Assembly (NCBI GenBank): GCA_934463345.1
Contig: CAKSJL010000058.1
Span: 1-11,010, forward strand
Origin: an uncultured Oscillospiraceae bacterium
Lineage (GTDB): Bacteria; Bacillota; Clostridia; Oscillospirales; Ruminococcaceae
Reading direction: 5' to 3'
DNA length: 11,010 bases
Position 1 is the stretch's first letter, and every line of letters begins with the position of its first letter. The notes under the pieces are model-generated. The model was not told the DNA's origin and made no database searches. It saw only the letters and a program-made list of their open reading frames with translations. The translations under genes and the position numbers were made by a program. This document shows positions 1-6,534 of the stretch, piece after piece.

Positions 1-936
1 GCTTATATCAGTGTCCGGAATTTTTATGTATCCGACAACGTCCTTGTTTCTTTCAAGAAGAAGCTTTGCGCCCTCTTTAAGCTCCCAGTTTTTATAGACG
101 TTCTGTTCGCCGGCGCTCACAGAGGATTCGTCAGCTGAAACTGCGTCGTTTGCCTCGTCATAAAGCTTTTCTATTTCAGTTCCGAGCTGTTTGTTTTTAT
201 AGTTTTCCCAGTAATAGTCTGCAATAAGGAACAGGCAGACGCTGAAAACTACTACAGCCGCCATAAAGACGATCTTTCTTATAATTTCAGCAATACTGTC
301 GCCCTTCCAGGGGATAAGTCCTTTGATAACGTCGCCGTAGGTCTTTTTACTGTTTGCAGTGCCTCGTTTCTGCGGAAGGCTGTCCGGCATGACCTCGAGC
401 ATCTGTCTTACAAATTCAAAGACTCTGTAGGCAGTATGCATTCTTATGTTGTCCCGGCTTGTGTCCTCGAGCTGCCAGAGCTTCAGCAGCTTTACTATGC
501 ATTTTTTTCCGCAGCTTATGCCGACATATACAGTTCCGACCGGCTTTTCAGGAGTTCCGCCACCCGGACCTGCCGTTCCTGTGACAGAAATGCATATATC
601 AGCACCGGACTGCTTCTGAAGCCCCGAAACCATAGCCAGAGCAACCTGACGGCTGACAGCCCCGTATTGCTTGAAAAGCGAGGTAGAAACGCCGAGGTAC
701 TCATGCTTTATCTTATTGGAGTAGGTGCAGACGCCGATTTCAAATACCTTTGAAGCCCCCGGAACAGATGTGATAAGCTCTGAGAGCAGACCTCCGGTGC
801 AGCTTTCGGCAGTAGCTATAGTTACTCCTTTAATTAATAACAATTTTACTACATCTGTAACCAGGCTGTCAAGAATTTCAGGCGTTACTTCGGTAGTTTG
901 TTGTATTTCACCATAATTCATGTCTGAATTTTTCAT
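1..936 (-). CDS. CinA C-terminal domain / membrane-anchored sortase-like fusion (partial)
   Basis: An uninterrupted 312-codon ORF that runs off the left edge, so its C-terminus is missing. Residues ~12-175 are a CinA C-terminal domain (PncC/NMN amidohydrolase family): TAESCTGG at 42-49 with the likely nucleophile Ser45, SVPGAS at 57-62, and VTGTAGPGGGTPEKPVG at 118-134. The N-terminal MoCF-like domain of full CinA is absent. After a charged linker comes IPWKGDSIAEIIRK, a hydrophobic span at ~222-239, then an outward-facing segment ending in NKDVVGYIKIPDTDIS (297-312), which resembles the start of the class B sortase fold. RK before the span predicts a cytosolic amidase and an external sortase. 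The catalytic sortase His/Cys/Arg would lie outside the window. The start at 936 has GGTGA 4 bases upstream; Met6 at 921 is an alternative. It begins 39 bases after thiI, so probably the same transcript. The CinA assignment is firm; the sortase part is likely but rests on a short stretch. Confidence 0.82.
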   Translation of the reverse strand, partial: MKNSDMNYGEIQQTTEVTPEILDSLVTDVVKLLLIKGVTIATAESCTGGLLSELITSVPGASKVFEIGVCTYSNKIKHEYLGVSTSLFKQYGAVSRQVALAMVSGLQKQSGADICISVTGTAGPGGGTPEKPVGTVYVGISCGKKCIVKLLKLWQLEDTSRDNIRMHTAYRVFEFVRQMLEVMPDSLPQKRGTANSKKTYGDVIKGLIPWKGDSIAEIIRKIVFMAAVVVFSVCLFLIADYYWENYKNKQLGTEIEKLYDEANDAVSADESSVSAGEQNVYKNWELKEGAKLLLERNKDVVGYIKIPDTDIS

Positions 937-975
937 ATTTTCACCAAATAATTGTTTGCATAATTAACGTAAATC

Positions 976-2154
976 TCACATATCAAGATTGAATATTTTA
1001 AGTTCAGTTTCACTGACCGCCTTTTCAAGCAGCTGTGAAAAATCAAAGCTGTTCTGTGCCGCCTCAACGTCTGCCGGAAGCGGTCTTACCTTAGGATGAC
1101 GTGGGGTGAATACTGTGCAGCAGTCCTCATAAGGCTGGATTGAAATGTCAAAGGTGTCGATTTTTCGTGCAATTTCAATGATCTCTGTTTTGTCCATTCC
1201 TATAAGCGGTCTGAAAACCGGCATTCTGCACACAGCGTCTGTGCAGGCTATAGCGCTCATGGTCTGGCTTGCGACCTGTCCTACGCTCTCGCCGGTTATG
1301 AGAGCCATACAGTTTTCCCTGTCGCTTATCCTTTGTGCAATTTCCATCATAAGCCTTCTCATTATAATTGTAAAGAATTCCTCCGGACAGTTGTCCCTTA
1401 TTGCCTCCTGTATTTCAGTAAACGGAACGCAGAAAAAGGCAATGCTTCCGCAGTAAGGGGTCAGCTTTTCGCACAGCTGTTCAACCTTGAGCCTTGCTCT
1501 TTCAGAGGTATAAGGAGGACTTACATAGTGTATAGCGGAGATGTGAACTCCTCTTTTTGCAAGCATATATCCGGCAACAGGACTGTCGATTCCTCCTGAA
1601 AGCAGCAGCATGGCGTGTCCGCTTGTTCCGACAGGGAGTCCGCCTGCGCCTCTGATATTTTCGCCATGGACATACGCCTTTGTGTCACGGATTTCAACTG
1701 TTACAGTGACCTCCGGGTCATTGACGTCAACGCTCAGGTTTTCAAATTCAGAGAGCAGAACTCCGCCAAGCTCACGACATATCTCAGGAGATTTCATAGG
1801 AAAGCTTTTGTCAGCTCTTTTCGCTGTTACCTTGAATGTTGAAGCGGAGCTTAAAACCTCGTCAAGGTACTCAACGCTTACTCTTTTTATATCGTCAAAG
1901 CTTTTTTCGCAGACTGCCGCACGACACAGAGCCGCAATTCCAAAGACTTTTTTAAGCCTGCTGACAGCTTCCTCAGTGTCATAGTCTCCGTCAGCTGGAG
2001 CTATGCATATAGTAGACTGCGCTCTTGTTATCTCAGCTTTGCCAAGACTTTTGATGCGTCTTTTTATATTTTTGATAAGGACATCCTCAAAGGTTCTTTT
2101 GTTAAGACCTTTAAGAGCCATTTCGCCGTATTTTATCAAGATTATTTCTTGCAT
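976..2154 (-). CDS. thiI: tRNA 4-thiouridine synthase ThiI
   Basis: ThiI adenylates U8 of tRNA and inserts sulfur to make 4-thiouridine; in many bacteria it also supplies sulfur for the thiamine thiazole. The 392-residue protein has the N-terminal ferredoxin-like region and THUMP domain (~60-165), then the PP-loop ATP-binding motif SGGIDS (186-191) and the family segment GESVGQVASQT (288-298). The loop PYEDCCTVF places Cys345/Cys346 where the E. coli active-site cysteine lies. The C-terminal rhodanese domain of the ~480-residue enterobacterial enzyme is absent, as in Bacillus-type ThiI, which relies on a partner cysteine desulfurase. Such an enzyme is encoded nearby at 3062-4207. The start is an ATG with GGAGAGG about 12 bases upstream, a rather long spacing. 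It begins 21 bases after the XRE gene, so it is likely co-transcribed. Cytosolic. Very confident. Confidence 0.97.
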   Translation of the reverse strand: MQEIILIKYGEMALKGLNKRTFEDVLIKNIKRRIKSLGKAEITRAQSTICIAPADGDYDTEEAVSRLKKVFGIAALCRAAVCEKSFDDIKRVSVEYLDEVLSSASTFKVTAKRADKSFPMKSPEICRELGGVLLSEFENLSVDVNDPEVTVTVEIRDTKAYVHGENIRGAGGLPVGTSGHAMLLLSGGIDSPVAGYMLAKRGVHISAIHYVSPPYTSERARLKVEQLCEKLTPYCGSIAFFCVPFTEIQEAIRDNCPEEFFTIIMRRLMMEIAQRISDRENCMALITGESVGQVASQTMSAIACTDAVCRMPVFRPLIGMDKTEIIEIARKIDTFDISIQPYEDCCTVFTPRHPKVRPLPADVEAAQNSFDFSQLLEKAVSETELKIFNLDM

Positions 2155-2175
2155 ATTTTAATGATTCCTCTCCGT

Positions 2176-2382
2176 TTATTCAAAATAAAAAAGCTCCTCG
2201 AAATGTTTTTCAAGAGCCACACAAATCAATAAGGCAAGCTTTGCGCTGGGACAGAACTGGTTATTCTCTATCGAGCTTATAGTCTGACGTGAAACGCCCA
2301 CCATTTCCGCAAGCTCTCCCTGAGAGAGTTTTTTTTCAGCTCTGACAGCCTTCAGATGATTCTGAAGTATTAACCCCTCCAT
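2176..2382 (-). CDS. Short XRE-family HTH transcriptional regulator
   Basis: A 68-residue protein that is almost only a Cro/C1-type helix-turn-helix: RAEKKLSQGELAEMVGVSRQ followed by TISSIENNQFCPSAKLALLI and ending EELFYFE. This is the standard layout of tiny Firmicute XRE repressors encoded beside small multi-spanning membrane proteins. The reading frame stays open to an ATG at 2412, but the ATG at 2382 is chosen because a strong GGGAGGA lies 11 bases upstream and it avoids overlapping the preceding gene; the HTH is intact either way. It sits between the DUF6442-like gene (upstream) and thiI. Its target is unknown; control of its own operon promoter (2841-2870) is the simplest guess. Family assignment is firm. 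Confidence 0.9.
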   Translation of the reverse strand: MEGLILQNHLKAVRAEKKLSQGELAEMVGVSRQTISSIENNQFCPSAKLALLICVALEKHFEELFYFE

Positions 2383-2401
2383 TTTTTGTAATGTCCTCCC
2401 G

Positions 2402-2707
2402 TCAGAAATCAAGAATCATAAGTATTGTCCAGCATATAAGCGCCGCACCTGTTATAAGCGTAAATACAAGATCGTTTTTTCTGTGCAGCTTTACAAATCT
2501 GTAAAGGTTGTCCGCACAGCAGTATGCCATTGCCATTATACAGTAAGGATAAATGCTTTTATTCTTGATAACGCTCAGGATAATAAAAACTATGCAGAGT
2601 ATACAGACAACGATTCCGGAAATTCTCAGAGCGTCAAAGTATATTTTCTGCTCTCTTTCGTCCGGACCGTCTGTACGGCCTCTTTTGAGGATCTCTTCCT
2701 TATCCAT
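2402..2707 (-). CDS. Small three-span membrane protein, DUF6442-like
   Basis: A 101-residue protein with a charged cytosolic N-terminus (MDKEEILKRGRTDGPDEREQ) and three predicted membrane spans at about residues 27-47, 51-67 and 80-98. The opening 'KEEIL..R.......DEREK' pattern and the pairing with a downstream ~68-residue XRE gene are typical of the family annotated DUF6442; this is from memory of the family, not a search. The biochemical role is unknown. The start ATG is preceded by AAAGGAA with 5 bases between. It is the first gene after the promoter at 2841-2870, with a leader of about 125 bases containing a hairpin. The stop lies 19 bases before the XRE start, so the two form a module placed in front of thiI. 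Confidence 0.8.
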   Translation of the reverse strand: MDKEEILKRGRTDGPDEREQKIYFDALRISGIVVCILCIVFIILSVIKNKSIYPYCIMAMAYCCADNLYRFVKLHRKNDLVFTLITGAALICWTILMILDF

Positions 2708-2770
2708 GGCGTTTCCTTTCGTTAAATTCCGCCGGATACCGGCGTGAATGCATGGTTATTGCACATATAA

Positions 2771-2820
2771 GAACCCCGCCTTGTCATGACACAAAAAATT
2801 TATTGACGGGCGACAGGTTC
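2771..2820 (-). promoter_or_regulatory. Leader hairpin upstream of the XRE/thiI operon
   Basis: In the untranslated leader of the 2707-to-976 operon, GAACC (2771-2775) pairs with GGTTC (2816-2820), CGCC (2777-2780) with GGCG (2809-2812), and GTCA (2783-2786) with TGAC (2804-2807), leaving a loop with an A/T run. It is not followed by a U run on the transcribed strand, so it is not an ordinary terminator. Its outer arm resembles the ends of the palindrome at 2891-3053 (shared AGAACCC-like tip). The role is unknown; it may be an RNA control element or a relic of the same repeat. Confidence 0.4.
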
Positions 2821-2840
2821 AAAATTTTTTATTTACTATA

Positions 2841-2870
2841 ATAATAGCATATCATAAACCTGGTTGTCAA
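2841..2870 (-). promoter_or_regulatory. Sigma-A-type promoter for the DUF6442-XRE-thiI-CinA/sortase operon
   Basis: On the minus strand TTGACA (2870-2865) is followed after 18 bases by TATTAT (2846-2841). Transcription would start near 2834, about 125 bases before the first start codon. The -35 overlaps a small perfect dyad GTCAAG-CAAA-CTTGAC (2866-2881), which could be an operator, for example for the XRE protein of the operon. Confidence 0.6.
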
Positions 2871-2890
2871 GCAAACTTGACATAAATTTT

Positions 2891-3053
2891 AGAACCCGTC
2901 TTCACAAGATATTTGTGCGGATTTCCAAGCACAATTTTTATGCAGACAAGGCAAAAATGCACAGGCATACTTGTGTATGGCAAGCATTTTTAACGCAGTA
3001 TGCGAAAAAATTTGCTGGAAAGACGTGCGCATACGCTTGTGAAGACGGGTTCT
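2891..3053. repeat. 163-bp near-palindrome with 18-bp perfect inverted ends (MITE-like)
   Basis: AGAACCCGTCTTCACAAG at 2891-2908 is the exact reverse complement of 3036-3053. Inside, the two arms continue as an imperfect inverted repeat all the way to the centre: matching TTTCCA, GCA(c)AATTTTT and AAAAATGC blocks, then CATAC (2966-2970) and GTATG (2975-2979) around a TTGT loop. No protein-coding frame makes sense within it. It lies 8 bases beyond the cysteine desulfurase stop codon and just upstream of the thiI operon promoter. No clear target-site duplication is visible and there is no U run after the arms. It could be a non-autonomous mobile repeat or a long structured 3' end of the desulfurase mRNA. 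Confidence 0.75.
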
Positions 3054-3061
3054 TATGGACA

Positions 3062-4207
3062 TCAAGGCTGCTTTTTCCTGTGGGCAAGGCGGCTTTTTCC
3101 TTCCTCGATCGCTTCAGCAAGCTGTTTTAGCTCGGAAACTGTATTTTCTGCACAAAGGCTTATTCTCAGTGCAGAGTCCGAAAGCTCCGGCTTTAGTCCG
3201 AATTCAGCAAGAACGCCGCTCTGAGCGCCCTTTGAGCATGCCGATCCGCTTGAAACATATATTTCCTTTGATTCAAGGTAATGCAGCATTATTTCCGAGC
3301 GTATCCCCGGAATGGAAATATTTATAATATAAGGTGAAGCGTCCTCATGAGAATTTATGATTATGCCGTCCGTTTTCATAAGTCTTTCGCAGAAAAGTTT
3401 TTTTAACCTTTCGAGCTCTTCATAGCGTTTTGAAATGCTGCCGCTCATGGCTTTTACTGCTGCTCCGAAGGCTGCTATCATCGGAACATTTTCTGTGCCG
3501 GGGCGGAATCCCTTTTCCTGACCGCCTCCGTAAAGCAGACACGACGGATGAATCTCCTTTTTTATGTAAAGCGCTCCGACTCCCTTACAGCCATGAATCT
3601 TATGAGCGCTCAGCGATATCATGTCGGCATTAAGGGTATTGTATTTTACAGGCAGCTTCATGAAACCCTGGACAGCGTCGCAGTGAGTAACGCACTGCGG
3701 AAATTTTTTCTTAATGCCATAGAAGGCACGTCTCACCGGCAGGATATATCCGGTTTCGTTGTTGACCAGCATCATGCTTACAAGACATGTTCTGTCATCA
3801 ACCGCTTCAACTATGCTTTCGCTGGAAATTTCCCCTGAGCTGTCGGGCGCTATTCTGACTATTTCAAAGCCACGTTCTTCCAAGACATCCATAACGGACT
3901 TTACAGAAGCATGCTCGACAGTTGTCGTAACGATTTTCGGCTTGCGTTTTCCAAGACGGGCGGCAATTCCGAATATTGCGGTGTTGCTGCTTTCAGTTGC
4001 CCCGGAGGTGAAGTATATACATTCGGGAGGGCATGCAAGCTCTTTGGCAATTGCTTTTCGTGCGCCGTCAACAACAAGCTGGGCTTTGAGTCCCTTTGAA
4101 TGGAGTGAGGACGGGTTGCCGTAGTTGTCACCCATGCATACGGAGGCTGCGTTTACAGCTTCACGACATGGCTTTGTAGTTGCGGCATTATCAAGGTATA
4201 TTTCCAT
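3062..4207 (-). CDS. Cysteine desulfurase (NifS/IscS family)
   Basis: A PLP enzyme that removes sulfur from L-cysteine as an enzyme-bound persulfide and yields alanine. The 381-residue protein has all the key parts: YLDNAATT at the N-terminus, VEHAS with PLP-stacking His99, Asp177 in HCDAVQ, Schiff-base lysine Lys203 in SLSAHKIHG, the substrate-binding RPGTEN (235-240), and the mobile loop SSGSACSKGAQSGVL with persulfide cysteine Cys324. The length and SGSACS loop fit the IscS/NifS-like group. ThiI lies downstream on the same strand and lacks a rhodanese domain, so the likely job is sulfur donation to ThiI, as NifZ does in Bacillus; a housekeeping Fe-S role cannot be excluded because no iscU/sufU is adjacent. 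It has its own promoter (4240-4268). The ribosome site before the ATG is weak (CGGAC, about 8 bases). The symbol is left blank because nifZ versus iscS cannot be decided. Confidence 0.95.
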   Translation of the reverse strand: MEIYLDNAATTKPCREAVNAASVCMGDNYGNPSSLHSKGLKAQLVVDGARKAIAKELACPPECIYFTSGATESSNTAIFGIAARLGKRKPKIVTTTVEHASVKSVMDVLEERGFEIVRIAPDSSGEISSESIVEAVDDRTCLVSMMLVNNETGYILPVRRAFYGIKKKFPQCVTHCDAVQGFMKLPVKYNTLNADMISLSAHKIHGCKGVGALYIKKEIHPSCLLYGGGQEKGFRPGTENVPMIAAFGAAVKAMSGSISKRYEELERLKKLFCERLMKTDGIIINSHEDASPYIINISIPGIRSEIMLHYLESKEIYVSSGSACSKGAQSGVLAEFGLKPELSDSALRISLCAENTVSELKQLAEAIEEGKSRLAHRKKQP

Positions 4208-4239
4208 TATTATCAGTCCGTTTCTATAAATCTTTCTTT

Positions 4240-4268
4240 ATTATACCACATTTCCGTATACTTTTCAA
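4240..4268 (-). promoter_or_regulatory. Sigma-A promoter of the cysteine desulfurase gene
   Basis: TTGAAA (4268-4263), 17-base spacer, TATAAT (4245-4240) with an extended TGG just before the -10. Predicted start near 4233, giving a leader of about 25 bases. It sits immediately after the second aldolase terminator. Confidence 0.75.
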
Positions 4269-4278
4269 TCGGTGGCAT

Positions 4279-4308
4279 AAAAAAACATACCGCTGCACAA
4301 GCAACGGT
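4279..4308 (-). terminator. Second intrinsic terminator after fba
   Basis: Minus-strand stem ACCGTTGC / GCAGCGGT (one G-U pair) around a TTGT loop, then ATG and seven Ts (4285-4279). It insulates the desulfurase promoter from aldolase transcription. Confidence 0.85.
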
Positions 4309-4352
4309 ACAGCGGATCGCTGAAATGCCGGATCATTTCCGCAAAACGGCTG

Positions 4353-4385
4353 AAAAACAAGGGACGCCCTGAAAGAGAGCATCCC
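4353..4385 (-). terminator. First intrinsic terminator after fba
   Basis: Minus-strand stem GGGATGC (4385-4379) / GCGTCCC (4367-4361) with an 11-base loop, followed by TTGTTTTT. It begins about 40 bases after the aldolase stop codon and forms a tandem pair with the stronger hairpin at 4279-4308. Confidence 0.7.
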
Positions 4386-4424
4386 CTGAATTTGTATAAA
4401 GTAAGTTTTCCAGAAGCTTTTCGA

Positions 4425-5288
4425 TCAAGCCTTGCCGATTGAACCGAAGAGTTCCATCTTTTCTTTAACTGTTGCCTTGATAGCCTCAAAGCCTGGTGCG
4501 AGAAGCTTTCTTGGGTCAAAGCCCTTGCCCTGCTGATCCTTGCCTGCTTCGATGTAGGCTCTTGTAGCTTCCTGGAATGCAAGCTGGCATTCTGTGTTAA
4601 CGTTGATTTTTGCAACGCCGAGAGAAATAGCCTTCTTGATCATGTCAGCAGGAATACCTGTACCGCCGTGAAGTACCAGTGGCATATCGCCGACCTTTTC
4701 CTTAACTGCTGCAAGTGTTTCAAATGAAAGACCAGCCCAGTTTTCAGGATATTTACCATGGATGTTACCAATTCCGGCAGCAAGCATTGTTACACCGAGA
4801 TCTGCAATAGCTTTGCATTCGTCCGGATCAGCGCATTCGCCGGCACCGATAACGCCATCCTCTTCGCCGCCGATAGAACCAACCTCAGCTTCAAGTGAAA
4901 GACCAAGAACGTTGCAAGCATTTACAAGCTCTGTTGTCTTTGCGATATTTTCTTCGATCGGATAGTGTGAACCGTCGAACATGATTGATGAGAAGCCGGC
5001 GTTGATACAAGCCTTTGCACCCTCAAATGAGCCGTGGTCAAGATGAAGAGCAACAGGAACTGTGATATTAAGCTCCTCAAGCATGCCCTTAACCATGCCT
5101 ACAACTGTCTTGTAGCCGCACATATACTTTCCTGCGCCCTCTGAAACACCGAGGATTACAGGTGAATTGCATTCCTGTGCTGTAAGCAGGATAGCCTTTG
5201 TCCACTCAAGGTTGTTGATGTTGAACTGACCAACTGCATATTTGCCTTCTCTTGCCTTATTAAGCATTTCCTTAGCTGAAACTAACAT
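4425..5288 (-). CDS. fba: Class II fructose-1,6-bisphosphate aldolase
   Basis: Zinc-dependent glycolytic and gluconeogenic enzyme that reversibly splits fructose-1,6-bisphosphate into dihydroxyacetone phosphate and glyceraldehyde-3-phosphate in the cytosol. The 287-residue length is normal for Firmicute class II aldolases. Visible active-site parts: VALHLDHG with catalytic Asp84 and zinc ligand His85, EAEVGSIGGEEDG (133-145, acidic metal-site segment), GNIHGKYPENW with zinc ligand His177, VLHGGTGIP with zinc ligand His207, and KINVNTECQ (227-235), the substrate phosphate and NVNT loop. The start ATG has AGGAGGA with 9 bases between, an excellent ribosome site. It forms a single-gene unit with its own promoter (5430-5458), a ~135-base leader and tandem terminators, as expected for a highly expressed housekeeping gene. 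A tagatose-bisphosphate aldolase (GatY/KbaY) is the related alternative but less likely with no sugar-specific neighbours. Confidence 0.96.
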   Translation of the reverse strand: MLVSAKEMLNKAREGKYAVGQFNINNLEWTKAILLTAQECNSPVILGVSEGAGKYMCGYKTVVGMVKGMLEELNITVPVALHLDHGSFEGAKACINAGFSSIMFDGSHYPIEENIAKTTELVNACNVLGLSLEAEVGSIGGEEDGVIGAGECADPDECKAIADLGVTMLAAGIGNIHGKYPENWAGLSFETLAAVKEKVGDMPLVLHGGTGIPADMIKKAISLGVAKINVNTECQLAFQEATRAYIEAGKDQQGKGFDPRKLLAPGFEAIKATVKEKMELFGSIGKA

Positions 5289-5423
5289 TGTTTTATGTCC
5301 TCCTGATTTTTAGCCGGCAGTGCATAACATTATCCCGGATCTGACGGGCTATGCAGAGCAGACCTGATATGACGCTTTTCCTCCAGTCTTGCCGTCCGGA
5401 GGTCAAGCATAAAAAAACCTGAC
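5289..5423 (-). promoter_or_regulatory. Long leader of the aldolase mRNA
   Basis: About 135 untranslated bases lie between the predicted start of transcription and the aldolase start codon. They contain an imperfect hairpin (TGCATA at 5321-5326 with TATGCA at 5350-5355, plus CCCG/CGGG inside) and a 26-codon ORF (5330-5410, MLDLRTARLEEK...) with only a poor ribosome site. I recognise no riboswitch class. Any regulatory role is a guess. Confidence 0.3.
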
Positions 5424-5429
5424 AAAAAT

Positions 5430-5458
5430 ATTATAACGCATATCCAAAAAAATTGCAA
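5430..5458 (-). promoter_or_regulatory. Sigma-A promoter of fba
   Basis: TTGCAA (5458-5453), 17-base spacer, TATAAT (5435-5430). Predicted start near 5423. Confidence 0.75.
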
Positions 5459-5492
5459 TGGGAAATGTAAAAAATCTTCGGACTGTGCATTA

Positions 5493-6422
5493 TTACGGCG
5501 AGAATTTTGAGAAGATATCCGCTGCCGATCTGTAATCAAAAATCTTTTTGCCGTCAGATGTGCCCAGACAGCCTGAAATGCTTTCCTTTATCCCGGACTG
5601 CTTTTCTTCAAGGCTGCTGAGACTGCCCTTTGCCGATATGTAATATTCGCCCGTCTGGACGTTTACGACCATAATTGCGTGGTTCAGACCGCCTTCAAGG
5701 TATTTGTCAGCCTGTTCCTTTGCATAATCGCTTATTTTCTTTTCGCCGATATCGCCTATAAATATCATGGAAAGACTTTCGCTGTCGCTGTTTACTTCGG
5801 AGAGGATATTGTTGACCTCCGTTATTTCCTCTTTGGTCATCTTGTTTGTTCGGTCTGCCGCAAATTCCGGTAGAGAAAGTTCGGCGGCGTCAAGTACTCT
5901 GTCTGCTGCTTCTTTGTAATTTTCAGTCACAAGCAGAGGGGAGATTTCTGAAAACAGAAGCTCAACGTCAGAATCTGTAATGAAAAGTGATGGCGCACCC
6001 TTTCTCAGGAAAAAATCCTCGCCTGTGTCGTTGTTGATAAGCAGCATTATTCCGTTTGAACTGCTGTAAAGCTTTTCATAATAGCTTTCTGCATATTCCT
6101 GCACGTTTTTATCGCCAAGGTCGTCAGTTGTAACAACTGCGGCGTTTATTTTAAAGGCATGTGCAAGCCATGCAGTATGCTCGTTGAGTGCAGAATAGTC
6201 AGAGCCTGAAAGAAGCTTTGCATCATCTATCACAAATTCCTTGTCTGTATCAATGGTTCTGTCACGCTCTTCCAGCACTGGCTGTGTTTCAGCTTCTTCT
6301 CCGGAGGAAGCGTCGTTCAGACCGTTTTCGTTTACTGCCGGCTTATCCTCTATTTTTTCACAGCCGGACATTATCATAAGAGCCGCTGTTACTACTGAAA
6401 TTATTCTGATTATTTTTTTCAT
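5493..6422 (-). CDS. Lipoprotein with two TPM-like domains
   Basis: A 309-residue exported protein. MKKIIRIISVVTAALMIMSGC is a lipoprotein signal with Cys21 as the lipidated residue (the -3 position is Met, slightly unusual). A low-complexity acidic linker (to ~60) leads to a TPM domain (~62-185) with the family's pattern: DDAKLLS, hydrophobic INAAVVTTDDL, YAESYYEKLY, NGIMLLINNDTGEDFFLRKG. The second half (~195-309) repeats the same pattern: L..vN...SLSMIFIGDIGEKKISDYAKEQADKYLEGGLNHAIMVVNVQTGEYYISAKG, so it looks like a second, diverged TPM domain. TPM (Psb32/YgcG) proteins are membrane-associated and of poorly known function. The C-terminal glycine-rich tail or membrane span of YgcG is absent. 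Start: the ATG at 6422 has GGAGGTG 5-6 bases upstream; an in-frame ATG at 6437 lacks this. Own promoter at 6461-6489. Confidence 0.8.
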   Translation of the reverse strand: MKKIIRIISVVTAALMIMSGCEKIEDKPAVNENGLNDASSGEEAETQPVLEERDRTIDTDKEFVIDDAKLLSGSDYSALNEHTAWLAHAFKINAAVVTTDDLGDKNVQEYAESYYEKLYSSSNGIMLLINNDTGEDFFLRKGAPSLFITDSDVELLFSEISPLLVTENYKEAADRVLDAAELSLPEFAADRTNKMTKEEITEVNNILSEVNSDSESLSMIFIGDIGEKKISDYAKEQADKYLEGGLNHAIMVVNVQTGEYYISAKGSLSSLEEKQSGIKESISGCLGTSDGKKIFDYRSAADIFSKFSP

Positions 6423-6460
6423 GCTGCACCTCCGCATTCTTAAAAAATAAGCTCTTACAA

Positions 6461-6489
6461 ATTATATCTGTTTTTTGCGGGATTGTCAA
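6461..6489 (-). promoter_or_regulatory. Consensus sigma-A promoter of the TPM lipoprotein gene
   Basis: Perfect TTGACA (6489-6484), 17-base spacer, perfect TATAAT (6466-6461). Predicted start near 6454, giving a leader of about 32 bases. This is the strongest-looking protein-gene promoter of the window. Confidence 0.85.
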
Positions 6490-6534
6490 TGCATGTACGA
6501 GGGGGCAAACGTAAATCAACAGCAACTGCACAAA

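Noticed and set aside
2891..3053. The palindrome as an ordinary intrinsic terminator
   Set aside because: It is far longer than a terminator and neither arm is followed by a T run.
2864..3130. Plus and minus open frames in the palindrome region
   Set aside because: They are created by the inverted repeat and the end of the cysteine desulfurase; no start signal or protein-like composition.
3759..4124. A 121-codon plus-strand frame, and similar frames at 1610-1984 and 9349-9720
   Set aside because: They are antisense shadows of the cysteine desulfurase, thiI and ABC-F genes, with no ribosome site or family motif.
4265..4615. A 116-codon minus-strand frame overlapping the end of fba
   Set aside because: It runs through both aldolase terminators and the 3' end of fba in another frame; composition is not protein-like.
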